A stretch of 64,000 nucleotides of DNA from Leptodactylus fallax (lineage: Eukaryota > Chordata > Amphibia > Anura > Leptodactylidae): NCBI GenBank assembly GCA_947044405.1, contig CAMRHE010000205.1, positions 2,666,001 through 2,730,000 on the forward strand, written 5' to 3'. Numbering within the stretch: the stretch's first letter is position 1; each line of letters opens with the position of its first letter. Below the pieces are notes generated by a model. The model did no database searches, was not told the DNA's origin, and saw nothing but the letters and a program-made list of their open reading frames with translations. Positions 47,351-58,154 of this stretch are shown in pieces. The position numbers and the translations under genes are program-made.

Positions 47351-48504
47351 TTAAAGTGTAACTCCTCCCTTTTTTTCTTGATATTGTGTCAGGGGTTGTT
47401 TGGTGAACATTTTTTGTAATACAGGTCCCTCTCAATAAATTAGAATATCTTTGAAACGTTTATTTATTTCAGTAATTAAATTTAAAAAGTGACCTCCTAT
47501 ATTTTCTAGATTCTTTACACACAGAGTGTTCTACTTCAACTGTTTTATTTCTGTAAATGTTGATTATGGATTACAGGTAATGAAAACCCAAATGTAAGAA
47601 AATTAAAATATTCTAACAAAGTTCAGTATTGTAAGTTCAGTGTGTCACCTGCCAAGGTTTCCTAAGCCTTTAAATGGTTCCTCAGTCTGGTTCAGTAGGA
47701 CACACAATCATGGAAGACGCTGATTATGGATTGTATTACTGAATTATTGAACTGAATGAACGTTTCAAAGATATTCTAATTTATTGAGATGCACCGGTAT
47801 ACTCAATTAACCTATCTCACTTCCTTGGAATAGAAAACAGGCTGTAAAATTCTCCCTAGCAACCCTCTAACTGAGCTGTTATGAGGTAAATCCGTAGAAA
47901 TTTGTATTGTTACTGTGTAGCATTACAATGTAGCATTGCCAAATGTACTCAATGCAGTATGTAGAGCCAAAAAGGGGATTGTCATTTCAAATGGCTATAT
48001 CTCTGGTTTTATAGCGCCTATAAAAATGCTTCTGGTATCATGTGAAAGCTGAGATTCTTATATGCTGCAAAGAAAGCAGTGCTAGCTATAAAACAATCTG
48101 AGATATCACTAGTTAAATACACAGTCAGAAATTTGAGCTTTATATGCAGCAGTTCATGCTATATATAAAAAATTCTCATTCCTGACTGTGTTTTTAGCTA
48201 GTGCTATTTCCAGTACTTAAATAGACAGTATTTTATTCTTGCGGTACATGAAAGCTGAGAATCTCTGCTTTCATATGATACCAGAAGCATTTTTCTAGGT
48301 GGCATAAAACCGAAGATGCCATTTGAAATGACTGTTCCCCCTTTGGCTCTACGTACTGCATTGAGTTTATATGAACAGACAGAGTGTCCTTTCTGCCTGT
48401 TTTCTATTAAAAAGAAGCTAGATAGGTTCATTGAGTATATTACAAAAATGTTCACCAAACACTCCCTGACACAAAAATAAAACAAAATGGGAGTTACACT
48501 TTAA
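47351..48504. mobile_element. T2-type fold-back MITE with nested Tc1 MITE
   Basis: TTAAAGTGTAACTCC at 47351 is mirrored by ggagttacactttaa (inverse) ending at 48504. The arms pair over several hundred bases (ggtgaacattttttgtaat, gaaaacaggc, ctcaatgcagta.gtagagcc, atttcaaatgg, atgcttctggtatcat). The left arm is interrupted at 47422-47797 by a Tc1-derived MITE. Without it the element is about 776 bp. A partial relative is at 1-248. Confidence 0.92.
47422..47797. mobile_element. Tc1-derived MITE, copy 3 (nested)
   Basis: Starts CAGGTCCCTCTCAATAAATT and ends ..attgagatgcaccgg, flanked by TA on both sides (47420-47421, 47798-47799). Shares the deletion junction of the other two copies. Inserted into the left arm of the surrounding T2 fold-back. 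Confidence 0.92.
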
Positions 48505-48692
48505 GTGTGTCAATTCGTAAAAAACAAATGGTGTATTTTTGGTTAAGATGATTCTTTGATCCATGAGCTATCCCACAATTTTGCGTGCATGTCCCAAGCT
48601 GTCCTCCGCTCCTGCAACCTGTCCTCCAAACCAGCCTGCTCCCTGACACCAGGGGAACAGGACCCCAGATGATGCCTGACGTTACTCCACGA

Positions 48693-48877
48693 GGGAGCAG
48701 CAAATTTTGCTGCATTTTTTTGAGCCAAAGTTAAGAGTGGCTTGAAAAGGAAAATAAAATATAAAGGAAGTATTTAGACGATCTCTTCTGTTAAATCCAC
48801 TCCTGATTTTGGCACAAAAAACTGCAGCAAAATCGACAACAAAAAACACTGCGTTTCCGCAACGTGGGGCCTTAGCC
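48693..48877. mobile_element. TTA-flanked fold-back MITE, copy 3 (left end lost)
   Basis: Arms: gcaaattttgctgcattttt / gcagcaaaatcgacaac, ttttgagccaaag / ttggcacaaaa. The right terminus caacgtggggccttagcc is followed by TTA. Confidence 0.75.
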
Positions 48878-50073
48878 TTAAGCAGTTATCGCCTAGATAC
48901 TGGAGAGATGCTAAATATTAGATTGGTGGGGCGGCCTCTGATCTTGTGAATGGTTCTTCCATCTGCAAGACACTGGTTATGAGGAGTTTAAATGAAGCAG
49001 CAGTAGAGCATGTGTAGTACTACCCCCCCCTAAAAGGGTTAATGACATCTAATGTATGGGTTAAAGAGATTGTCCTTTGGATAGGCCATACATACCTGAT
49101 CAGTGGGGGGCTAACAGCCGATCCCTGCACTGATCAGCTGTATGGAGCAGATTCCTGTGCCTATCCTATACACAATACAGGACCGTAAGCAGAATGCTCC
49201 GTGTCCTGTATATTGTCTAGGCCCTGTCACTGCAGCTCAGCTCCCTCACAGTATAGCGCTCCCTTTATTGGCCTCCACTGTCTATTTCCTCATTTACTGG
49301 CCCCCACACAGTATAACGCCCCCTCAACTGGCAACCACACAGTATATTACCCCCTTTCATGGCCCCGACACAATACATTGTCCCCTTTTATAGCCGCAAT
49401 ACATTTCCTCCTTTTATGGACTCCACATAATATATTGCTGTTTTCTTATGGCCCCATATGGTACATTGCCCCCTTTTATGGCCTTCACACAGTGTAACTC
49501 CACCTTTTATGACCCCATATGTTAGATTGCCTCCTTTTGGTCTCCACATTAGGCCGTTACCTGTTGGATTATTCAATCGCGTTCCTGTTCAGGGTGTCTT
49601 CACTTCAACCTATTGGGCCCAAACCACCTGGAGGCCAAAGTGGATCGGATCTGGACAGGAGCGGAGATGGGTGAATAAAATTGCAGCAGTTACCTGGAAT
49701 AATTGGATTGAATTGTAATAATTCAATAGTTAGCAGCCAATTTGAAAAGAAAAAGGTCATAATGTAACCCAGTGCTGCAGGGCCCCTATGATACCCGGGG
49801 CCCCATGCAATTACATGGGTTGCATTATGGCCAAACTCACCCCTGGGTGAGTGAGGGCCAAGACAATAGGTGCATTTTTGGAAGACATGCAAGATATCCA
49901 CACATTAGAATTTTAAAAGTCAAAGTACCATTGAGGAGAAGGTTGGTCTGCAATGTCTGCATGTCTATAAGTGAACTGAATAAGATGTGTGCCTCTGGTA
50001 ATGACGTAACCATTAAACTTTTCCTCAAGTCAAGAACCTCGCTGTCTCCATGACCATCTCTGCGTGTGACCTA
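48878..50073. other. Intronic sequence with T2 left end and decayed minisatellite
   Basis: TTAAAGAGATTGTCC at 49061 is a T2-like left terminus without a partner. 49245-49540 is a decayed array of about 30-36-base units (ccacacagtat.ttgcccccttttatggcc) related to the inverse of the 31-bp unit at 34795. 49770-49830 contains a gggcccctatgatacccggg block. No gene. Confidence 0.5.
49245..49540 (-). repeat. Decayed minisatellite, about 30-36-bp units
   Basis: Roughly nine diverged units of the form gcccc.ttttatggccccacacagtatatt. On the minus strand they resemble the 31-bp units at 34795-35074 (actatggggcataatactgtgtg), implying a shared origin. Confidence 0.7.
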
Positions 50074-51640
50074 CAGTCATGGCCAAAAGTTTTGAGAATG
50101 ATACGGATATTAATTTTTACAAAGTCTACTGCTTCCGTTTTTCTAATGGCAATTTGCATATACTCCAGAATGTTATAAAGAGTGATCAGCTTAACAGCAA
50201 TTACTTGCAAAGTCAATATTTGCCTAGAAAATGAACTTTATCCCCCAAAACACATTTCAACATCATTGCAGCCCTGCCTTAAAAGGACCACCTAACATCG
50301 TTTCAGTGATTGCTCCATTAACACAGGTGTGGGTGTTGATGAGGACAGGGCTGGAGATCAATCTGTCATGATTAAGTAAGAATGACACCACTGGACACTT
50401 TAAAAGGAGGCTGGTGCTTGCCATCATTGTTTCTCTTCTGTTAACCATGGTTATCTCTAAAGAAACACATGCAGTCATCATTGCATTGCACAAAAATGGC
50501 CTAACTGGGAAGAGTATTGCAGCTAGAAAGATTGCACCTCAGTCAACAATCTATCGCATCATCAAGAACTTCAAGGAGAGAGGTTCCATTGGTGCCAAAA
50601 AGGCTCCAGTGCGCCCAAGAAAGACCAGCAAGCGGTAGGACCGTCTCTTAAAAGTGTTTCAGCTGCGGGATCGGGCTACCAGCAGTGCAGAGCTTGCTGA
50701 GGAATGGCAGCAGGCAGGTGTGAGTGCATCTGCACGCACTGTGAGGCGGAGACTCTTGGAGCAAGGCCTGGTCTCAAGGAGGGCAGCAAAGAAGCCACTT
50801 CTCTCCAGAAAAAACATCAGGGACAGACTGATATTCTGCAAAAGGTACAGGGAGTGGACTGCTGAGGACTGGGGTAAAGTCATTTTCTCTGATGAATCCC
50901 CTTTTCGATTGTTTGGAACATCTGGAAAACAGCTTATTCGGAGAAGAAGAGGTGAGCGCTACCACCAGTCTTGTCTCATGCCAACTGTAAAGCATCCTGA
51001 AACCATTCATGTGTGGGGTTGCTTCTCAGCCAAGGGAATCGGCTCTCTCACAGTCTTGCCTAAAAACACAGCCATGAATAAAGAATGGTACCAGAATGTC
51101 CTCCAAGAGCAACTTCTCCCAACCGTCCAAGAGCAGTTTGGCGCTCAACAATGCCTTTTCCAGCATGATGGAGCACCTTGCCATAAAGCAAAGGTGATAA
51201 CTAAATGGCTCAGGGAACAAAACATAGAGATTTTGGGTCCATGGCCTGGAAACTCCCCAGATCTTAATCCCATTGAGAACTTGTGGTCAATCATCAAGAG
51301 ACGGGTGGACAAACAAAAACCAACAAATTCAGACAAAATTAAAGCATTGATTCTGCAAGAATGGACTGCTATCAGTCAGGATTTGGTCCAGAAGTTGATT
51401 GAGAGCATGCCAGGGAGAATTGCAGAGGTCCTGAAGAAGAAGGGTCAACACTGCAAATATTGACTTGCTGCATTAACTCATTCTAACTGTCAATATAAGC
51501 TTCTGTTACTCATAATATGAATGCAATTATATTTCTGTATGTGATAAAAACATCTGACAAACACACATAAAAACCAGAGGGCAGCAGATCATGTGAAAAT
51601 ATAATATTTGTGTCATTCTCAAAACTTTTGGCCATGACTG
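50074..51640 (+). mobile_element. Tc1/mariner element 4 (near-intact)
   Basis: CAGTCATGGCCAAAAGTTTT at 50074 is mirrored at 51621-51640, with perfect TA duplications at 50072-50073 and 51641-51642. Inverted repeats are short (about 30 bases well matched). The single transposase gene occupies most of the element. Total 1567 bp; the best-preserved Tc1 in the window. Confidence 0.97.
50447..51463 (+). pseudogene. Tc1 transposase, one in-frame nonsense codon (element 4)
   Basis: Start MVISKETHAVI at 50447, chosen because it gives the usual length (339 codons in all). Residues 1-60 form the first helix-turn-helix. A TAG at 50636-50638 (codon 64) interrupts the frame, which then continues in the same frame without any other stop or shift to ..KKKGQHCKY at 51463. 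The second helix-turn-helix (SARTVRRRLLEQG) and the DDE triad are intact: IFSDESPF, QHDGAPCHK and PNPIENLW-type block ([10 protein letters not shown]). No active-site defect is visible, so this copy may be recently inserted. The downstream portion alone lacks the first DNA-binding segment. Confidence 0.93.
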
Positions 51641-54600
51641 TACTTCATTATTATTGCCAGGAGACAGAACAGCCTAGGTACACCCTGACCCAATTTTCCA
51701 CTTTCCAGCAGCCACTGTGGAAGGTGGGTGCACAACCGTAACCCCCAGAAATGAGTGTGTGTTGTAAGATTTTCATCGCCACCCACTCTCATCACCTTCA
51801 TTAATATCTAGCAACTACCAAATCCTCCAGGTGTGTCCTGTCACTTTCTTCAAAGTTAATGGAAATAGTTCTTCTAGGCTGTTTCCATAGACTTTGAATG
51901 GTGAGTCAGGGTGCATGCTCTACCCTTCACAATTCCTAGTAGCTGGAGGGAATGGAGGAACTGTATGAGGGATGTTCAAGTTGGACAGAATGGGTGACCC
52001 ATTTGATGGAAGTCCCAGCGATCAGATCCCCATCAATCGAGCAGTGATCACCCATCCAGTTATTCAGGCTGAAATCCCCCTTTAAGGTAATATGAGATTG
52101 TACAAGGTTCTTACCCCGGTAACATAGATGCTCACTGACATATTAGATTTCACAGGTAATTAGGTGTAAATTGACTTTAGCATAATAACACGATTACTCA
52201 TCTTCTCAATTACATCCAAAGACAAGCAAATACGGAGGCATAGCGTGTTCATCCAAAGCCGATCTGCTGACCAATAGAATTTATAATTTCACCTTGGATG
52301 GGTTTGAAGCACAATTGCCCTGCGTGAACTTGAAGGTTTAGAAAATCATTACTGGGTGATCCCGAAGGACTTTGTTTTGCATGAGGGGGAGATTGGCTAC
52401 TAAGTAATGCGCTGAGTGAATTGACTTCACGTGGCACCGTAATGCTTATGATAAAATTATATTAGGGTGGATAACAAATAATAAATGTCAAGCAAAACTC
52501 ATTTGCAAATATTTAACCCTTGAATCTAATGAAATGTAAATAAGTGACAGTATAATGGTAGCTTATCTGGATGTTCTGTAGTTAAACCTTGAGACAATAA
52601 GCTTGGGTGTGTTAAGAAGCCCATAGAGACCCATATTTTCTGTGTTACATCTCCCCATACAGGTCTGCCTTGTTAACTCTTGCTTGATGACTAGAGTATC
52701 TGACAAATAAGTTGTATCCTCCATGAGAATAACTCGATGCTAGGCCCAGGGTTCTTAAAGTTTTCGGCATAGTATATTTATGACGCGAGCAATAGTCAAG
52801 TCTCCTGCTATAAGAGGCTGACTGAGATCCTGGAGAGAAGACAAGAGGTTTTCATCTGTTTTCACATGTAAAACAGAGGTAGCTGCAACACAGCTGCCCC
52901 ATTGGCCCTGGTGGCCAGGTGAATAATCACTTGATCACCAGGATGCCACTACTAATGTTAGCACAGTCCTAACATTGACAGCTATCACTGAGACAGCACA
53001 GATTCCCCTATAACTGGGAATGCACAAAATATAGTCCTCCAATGGTCTTTTCTGACCTTAGAGGGACAGACAAAAAAGCAAAAGAACAAAAATAAATGAA
53101 ACTTAAAAATACACATAAAAATTAACCCAATCCAAGAAAAAAATTTGAGCCCACCAATTGCTGTTGTACTATAAGACTATACCGTTATCCTAAAATAATC
53201 ATGTAATACAATAAAACTTATGTTAGATACTAATAGGCACAAATAAAATGTATATTTTAGGGTAACGTTAAAATAAAAATAGCTAAAGTGTAAAAAAAAA
53301 AAAAATACTGTTACTTTTTGTCAAACTATAAGCCTAAAGATGCTTCATAAAAATACTAGGAAAAATAACCTGCATTCTTCACAAAAACATCACAAAAATT
53401 AATTCACTGCCTCAACACAAATTCTTACAAAAAATGAAAGGTAGGCAATAAAGTGCAAGAGCATCAAGAAAAGGTCATCTAAAGAATCAGTAAATTGTTA
53501 AAAAGTACATTAATAATGTGACAAGGGAGTAGAACAATATACTCAAGTACATAGAAAGAGGAGAGGGGTCGACCAAGTATATGACCCACAGAGTTACAGG
53601 GTGATATAAAACTCCAAGTATGTTGTTACCTCCATCAGGGATGATGGCATTGCTTAGGTATTGTATGGTATTATTATTTGGGCACTGTTAGGCAGTATTA
53701 TTTGTTAGTCTTAGATTATATTGAACACTGTATAGTGTCATTTGGTGCTATACTGTATGATTTGGCTCTATGAGAGTTATTGATAAAGTATTTTATAGTA
53801 AAGTTATGTGTACATTAAGTTTTATTATTTGAGCACTTTTATTTGAGAACTGTACACGGTATATTTTATAACTATTTCAGTTCTATTAAAGCGTACCTCC
53901 AGTTATATATCATTGAGAAAAGTCCACACTTACCTGACACCAGATGAAACATGACTCTGTGCAGGATGTCGGCAGGCCCATGTAGTATATGATAGATACA
54001 GCACAGGTGCAAAATGCTAATAAAGGAACCGCTCACACCCTACAACCCATGAGGGGGGTGGATACCAGTATTTCATAGCACACAGATAAAACTTATACAA
54101 GATGACAGTCACATGATATTGGAAGGTGCACAGCAACAAAGAAACAACCTATTAATCACGTCCTTATTATTAGATTAGGCAAGCTATCCTGCACCTCCTC
54201 CATATGTGCACCCCAATGTAGTACCAACACCCTACAAAGATAACAGGGTCTGGCTGCATCCTGCAAAAAAGTTTAAAACAACTATGAGGCATTGTACTTT
54301 GCCATGGTAACATTTAATATTCAGAACGTGCAGTCAAAATGACATGTTACCTCTATTCTGCACATTCACGGCAATATCAAATTTGTATGGCTTTCTTTCT
54401 GCTTTAACACCTAAAAAAATCTAAAAATTCAACAACAAATTTGTTGGAGTCGCTATATTTTGACACCCTTAACTTTTCTATATTTCTGTATACAGGGCTG
54501 CATGAGGCGTCTTTTTTGGCAGGGCCAGATGTACCATTTTGAGGAATGTAGGACATTTTGATTGTTTTTTATTCAAGTTTCTATGAGAGGCAAAAAAAAA

Positions 54601-54950
54601 AAAAAAGTTCGGCTTTTTTTTTATTTTTTTTTCCCACTACAGCATTTACTGTATGGGAAAAATATTTTTATAAGTGTGTAGGTCGGGGAATTTTGGACGC
54701 AGGGATACCGAATGTGTATGTGCTTTACTTTATTTTTTAATCTGATATAGGTAAAGGGAGGCGATAAGAACTTTTAATATATATCTACACACACACACAT
54801 AAAACTTTTATTTTTAGCCCTCTAGGGGTCTTGAACCCCAGGGTGTCTGCTTACTAATACTAATGCTAATGCATTGCAATGTATTGCAAAATACATACAC
54901 TTCTATTACAGGACTTCCTTCGTCACTTATCAGGCTGAGTTACGTTTTAT
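51641..54950. other. Unassigned intronic sequence
   Basis: A T2-like right end (gaaatcccccttta) occurs near 52068-52086. 52130-52470 is balanced and repeat-free and could be conserved non-coding. Poly-A/T runs lie at about 53290 and 54590-54630, and a short (CA)n at 54788. No gene or RNA recognised. Confidence 0.4.
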
Positions 54951-55130
54951 CCTAGGTTCACACTAGCATTTGGCTTTCCATTATTTGGGTCCGCTAAAAA
55001 AGCGGTTACCAGCGGACACCCGAAGACCCCATAGTCTATAATGGGATCCACTGGGTGTCCGTCAGAGTTCTGCTGGTTTTATACTGATTTTAGACTCCAC
55101 AGAGACTACAACACAGATGTGAACCAAGCC
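54951..55130. mobile_element. Fold-back element with GGTTCACA-type ends
   Basis: cctaggttcacactagc at the left is mirrored by gatgtgaaccaagcc at the right. Inner arms: ccagcggacaccc / gggtgtccgtcagag, around cccatagtctataatggg at the centre. A related left end (actaggttcacattagcg) lies at about 61252. Confidence 0.6.
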
Positions 55131-56340
55131 TTACATAGAAGTCTATAGAAAGGAAGGGAAGGAGGCTGCTAGAAACACAAACAGCTGCTGCTGCACTCTG
55201 TTACACTGTGAGAATTGGAGAGCTCTTCTGATACTGCAGTATCTTCAAAATAAGACTCTAGCAGTGCAACGAGGCAATCAATTAACTAGATGGCAGCAGA
55301 CTCTTCACCCCCCCCCCATAGACTTCTGTGTGTGAGATGAATTCTTTGTAAACAAACAGTCCAAGTGAAGATAAGACGTAGGAAAGAGGCCAAATAAGTA
55401 GAGAAAGAAACATATTTGTTTAATAAGATAAATTAGAAAGTTTCATATATTCAAATATACTATTAATTTATGAAAAGTTATTTTATAAGTGGTGGTACAC
55501 TTTAAGCAGTATACAATGAAATTATTTATCTGGATGGCTTCAGCATTTAGACATTTGCTGTGGGACCTTGTTATTACTTTGCAAGTGATTGCTGGTAGCA
55601 AAAAAAGTGCAAAAAATCTCAAGATTTGGACCTCAGAATCGAAGAATGATTACCATGATAGCATCCCTGCAAATGTTAAGTGTTTAATAACACATCCCAC
55701 ACAATGCAGCGGTTCGACCCACGTGTGGATGGGAAATTCTAATAAGCACTTACCATTAGGCTTGCATGCTGTCATGTCTGTGAGTTACTGTGATTTCTCT
55801 GAACTCCTATCGTCATTTGCCATCCGAATTACTCTCATGCCCTTCCTACAGACTGCTTGCTTTGCTTCTCCTACTTCCCAGAAATACATTTCATAGATTA
55901 ATGAGAGTATTAATTCACAATCACAAAGGAAATAAATAACGTGAAGTATTTGCCGCTTGAGCTCTCAATAATAAGACCTGCTTTGCACATCTTTCAGGCT
56001 AGTTGGTACAGTTGTGGCAAACATTAAGGGTCAATTTATAGTTTGCTGGAAACTATACGTTGGCTTTGCTGCATTTCCTTCGAGATGGAGAAATCTTTTT
56101 TAATTTGATATTTAATAATAAGGGTGTTTTTGAAATCGCAGCATTTCCGCTGCAGTTTTTTTTCTGCAATGTGTGGATGGGATTAGCCAGAATTCCATTC
56201 ACTTTGTAGGTACTGTAAAATGCAACATTTTCACAACATAGAGCTTCAGCCTAAGATGGCTACCAGCAGTCAATGCAGTTGCATCCTTCTATAATATTTG
56301 CAGCAATGTGTTATAGAGTTGGACCTAAAGTCAATTCTTA
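55131..56340. other. Unassigned intronic sequence, possible conserved block
   Basis: A 135-codon frame at 55489-55896 has no domain and no homology I recognise. 55560-56050 is repeat-free, AT-rich and could be conserved non-coding DNA. 56128-56252 resembles a fragment of the 'cattttccgctgcag / gtgtggatgggattagcc' repeat also seen at 57400-57530. Confidence 0.35.
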
Positions 56341-56535
56341 GGCTAAGGCCCCATGTAGCGGAAAAGCTGCTTTTTTTGTTGCAGATTTTGCTAGTCTTTT
56401 TGAGTCAAAGTCAGGAGTGGACTGAGCAGAAGGAAGTAGTATAAGAGCTTCCTTTTTATTGCCCATTGCTTTTGTAGCAACTCATAGGTTTGGCTCAAAA
56501 AACTGCAGCAAAATCTGCAACATAGAGCCTCAGCC
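56341..56535. mobile_element. TTA-flanked fold-back MITE, copy 4
   Basis: ggctaaggccccatgtagcg at the left and caacatagagcctcagcc at the right, each flanked by TTA (56338-56340, 56536-56538). Inner arms ttgttgcagattttgct / gcagcaaaatctgcaac; tttttgagtcaaag / tttggctcaaaaa. 195 bp, non-coding. The clearest copy of the family. Confidence 0.85.
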
Positions 56536-56581
56536 TTACTGAATGCCTGTGTGCCAGTATCTTGTAATACGACTGGTTGAG

Positions 56582-57091
56582 TTAAAGGGGTATTCCCATG
56601 AAGATAACTATTTTTAAATTTGTAGAAAATTAAAACTTAAACATTTTTGCAAATATAAATAATTAAACATTTTGCAGAGTTTTAAAGATTTTTCTCTAAA
56701 TATCTTGTGGTTACAAGTTGATGTCTTGAATGGTTGCCAGTGGATACGACCATGAATGCAGGACCTTTCTAAAGTCAGAAAATCAGCCATGATTTCGTTA
56801 TTGTGGCCAGGATATCTTCTGATACATGTAGTGCCCCTGCCTGATAATCCGGCTACAATAAGAAGATCATGGCTGGGTTCCTGACAAGTCCCAGACCATA
56901 GAAAGTTTCTGCATTTGTGGTCGTATACAGTACATTGGCAACCGATCAAGACAACAGACTGTCACCACTAAGATAGTTAGAGAAAATCTTTAAAACTGCA
57001 GATTTTTTAACTACTTATATTTGCAAAAATGCTTAACTTTTAATTATCTACAAATATAGATGTGATTATGTTCATGGGAATACCCCTTTAA
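56582..57091. mobile_element. T2-type TTAA fold-back MITE
   Basis: TTAAAGGGGTATTCCCATGA at 56582 is mirrored by tcatgggaataccccttTAA ending at 57091. Arms pair over more than 100 bases (acaaatttgcaaaaatgttta-type blocks) and again internally (gtggttaca / gtcgtatac region). Non-coding. Confidence 0.92.
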
Positions 57092-57392
57092 AAGATCAAA
57101 AAACTACACAACCATTGGAATCAACTGTTACATTCTGGAGCAAATTTCCATAAAACATAACTTATTCTGTTGCAAAAATTAAAATCCACACCTCTATAAG
57201 TGATATACCGTGTGAAAAAAACAGGCAATCACACTTAGTGTAGTCACCACCCTATTGGATGTTGTGTTAGATGGTGGTCTCATGTGGGACAGTTTTCACA
57301 TACAAACCACTATAAAGGTGGCTCCTCAATACCGATTCATAGAAACAAGTGTCCTCCATTAGTGCTGAGCAATCACTGACAATTCACTCTTA

Positions 57393-57873
57393 GGCTCAAG
57401 CCCCACGTTGCGAAAACGCATAGTTTTTGCCGCTGTGGAAACGCCGTGGCAAGAAACTATGCCTTTTACATTACCTGCAAAGTGAATGGGATTCTGGCTA
57501 ATTCCATCCACACATTGCAGAAACAAAAAAACGCCTGGGTTTTGGAAATTTGCAACATGTCAATTATACCTGCAGAAACGCTGGCTTTTTTCGTATAGGT
57601 ATCATAGGGGCATAAAGTCCACAGAGGAAAAACTGCGAAAACGCAATGAAAAACGTTGCGAAAAAAAAACGTGATGCGTTTCCACAGCATTTTTTTTTTT
57701 TTGCTGCTTTTCGCAGAGTTTTCCCACATTGTGGAAAACCTGATTTTTTTGTTGCAGGTTTTGCAGCGTTTTTTTGAGCCAAAGCCAACAGAGGAATGGC
57801 CAGAAGGGAGAAAAGCTTCCTTTATATTTTGCATTGATTTTTAGCAACTTTCCCGCAACATGGGACCTTAGTC
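57393..57873. mobile_element. Fold-back element related to the TTA-flanked family, composite
   Basis: Left ggctcaagccccacgttgcg preceded by TTA; right caacatgggaccttagtc followed by TAA. The interior is longer than in other copies and contains extra palindromic blocks (gcgaaaacgcat..atgcgtttccac; gtggaaacgc), so it may be two fold-backs merged. Confidence 0.6.
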
Positions 57874-57975
57874 TAAAAGAGTAATCTCGTCAGATTCTCA
57901 GCCTTACCTTGCTGGTGTGTAAATGCTGCAAAGACATAGGATTGCTACTATAGCCATTCACTTCCAAAAAATAAA

Positions 57976-58154
57976 TTAAAGGGATTGATCAGGAAGCTGA
58001 CAAATCACAGAGTAGGCCAGGGAAGGTGAACCATTAAAAAAAAAAAAAAAAAATCTCAGCGAACACTGCAACGCTGGGGACAGGAGAGCATGATATATTT
58101 TTTTTATGTTTCACCTTCTCTGTGATTTGTCCAATCCTTGGAAAACCCCTTTAA
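57976..58154. mobile_element. Short T2-type TTAA fold-back MITE
   Basis: TTAAAGGGATTGATCAGGAA is mirrored imperfectly by ccttggaaaacccctttaa. Second arms: gacaaatcacagagtaggc / tctctgtgatttgtcc and ggtgaacc / gtttcacc. 179 bp. Confidence 0.8.

Noticed and set aside
55489..55896. 135-codon plus-strand open frame
   Set aside because: No domain, no splice context and no codon signature; likely chance in AT-rich DNA.
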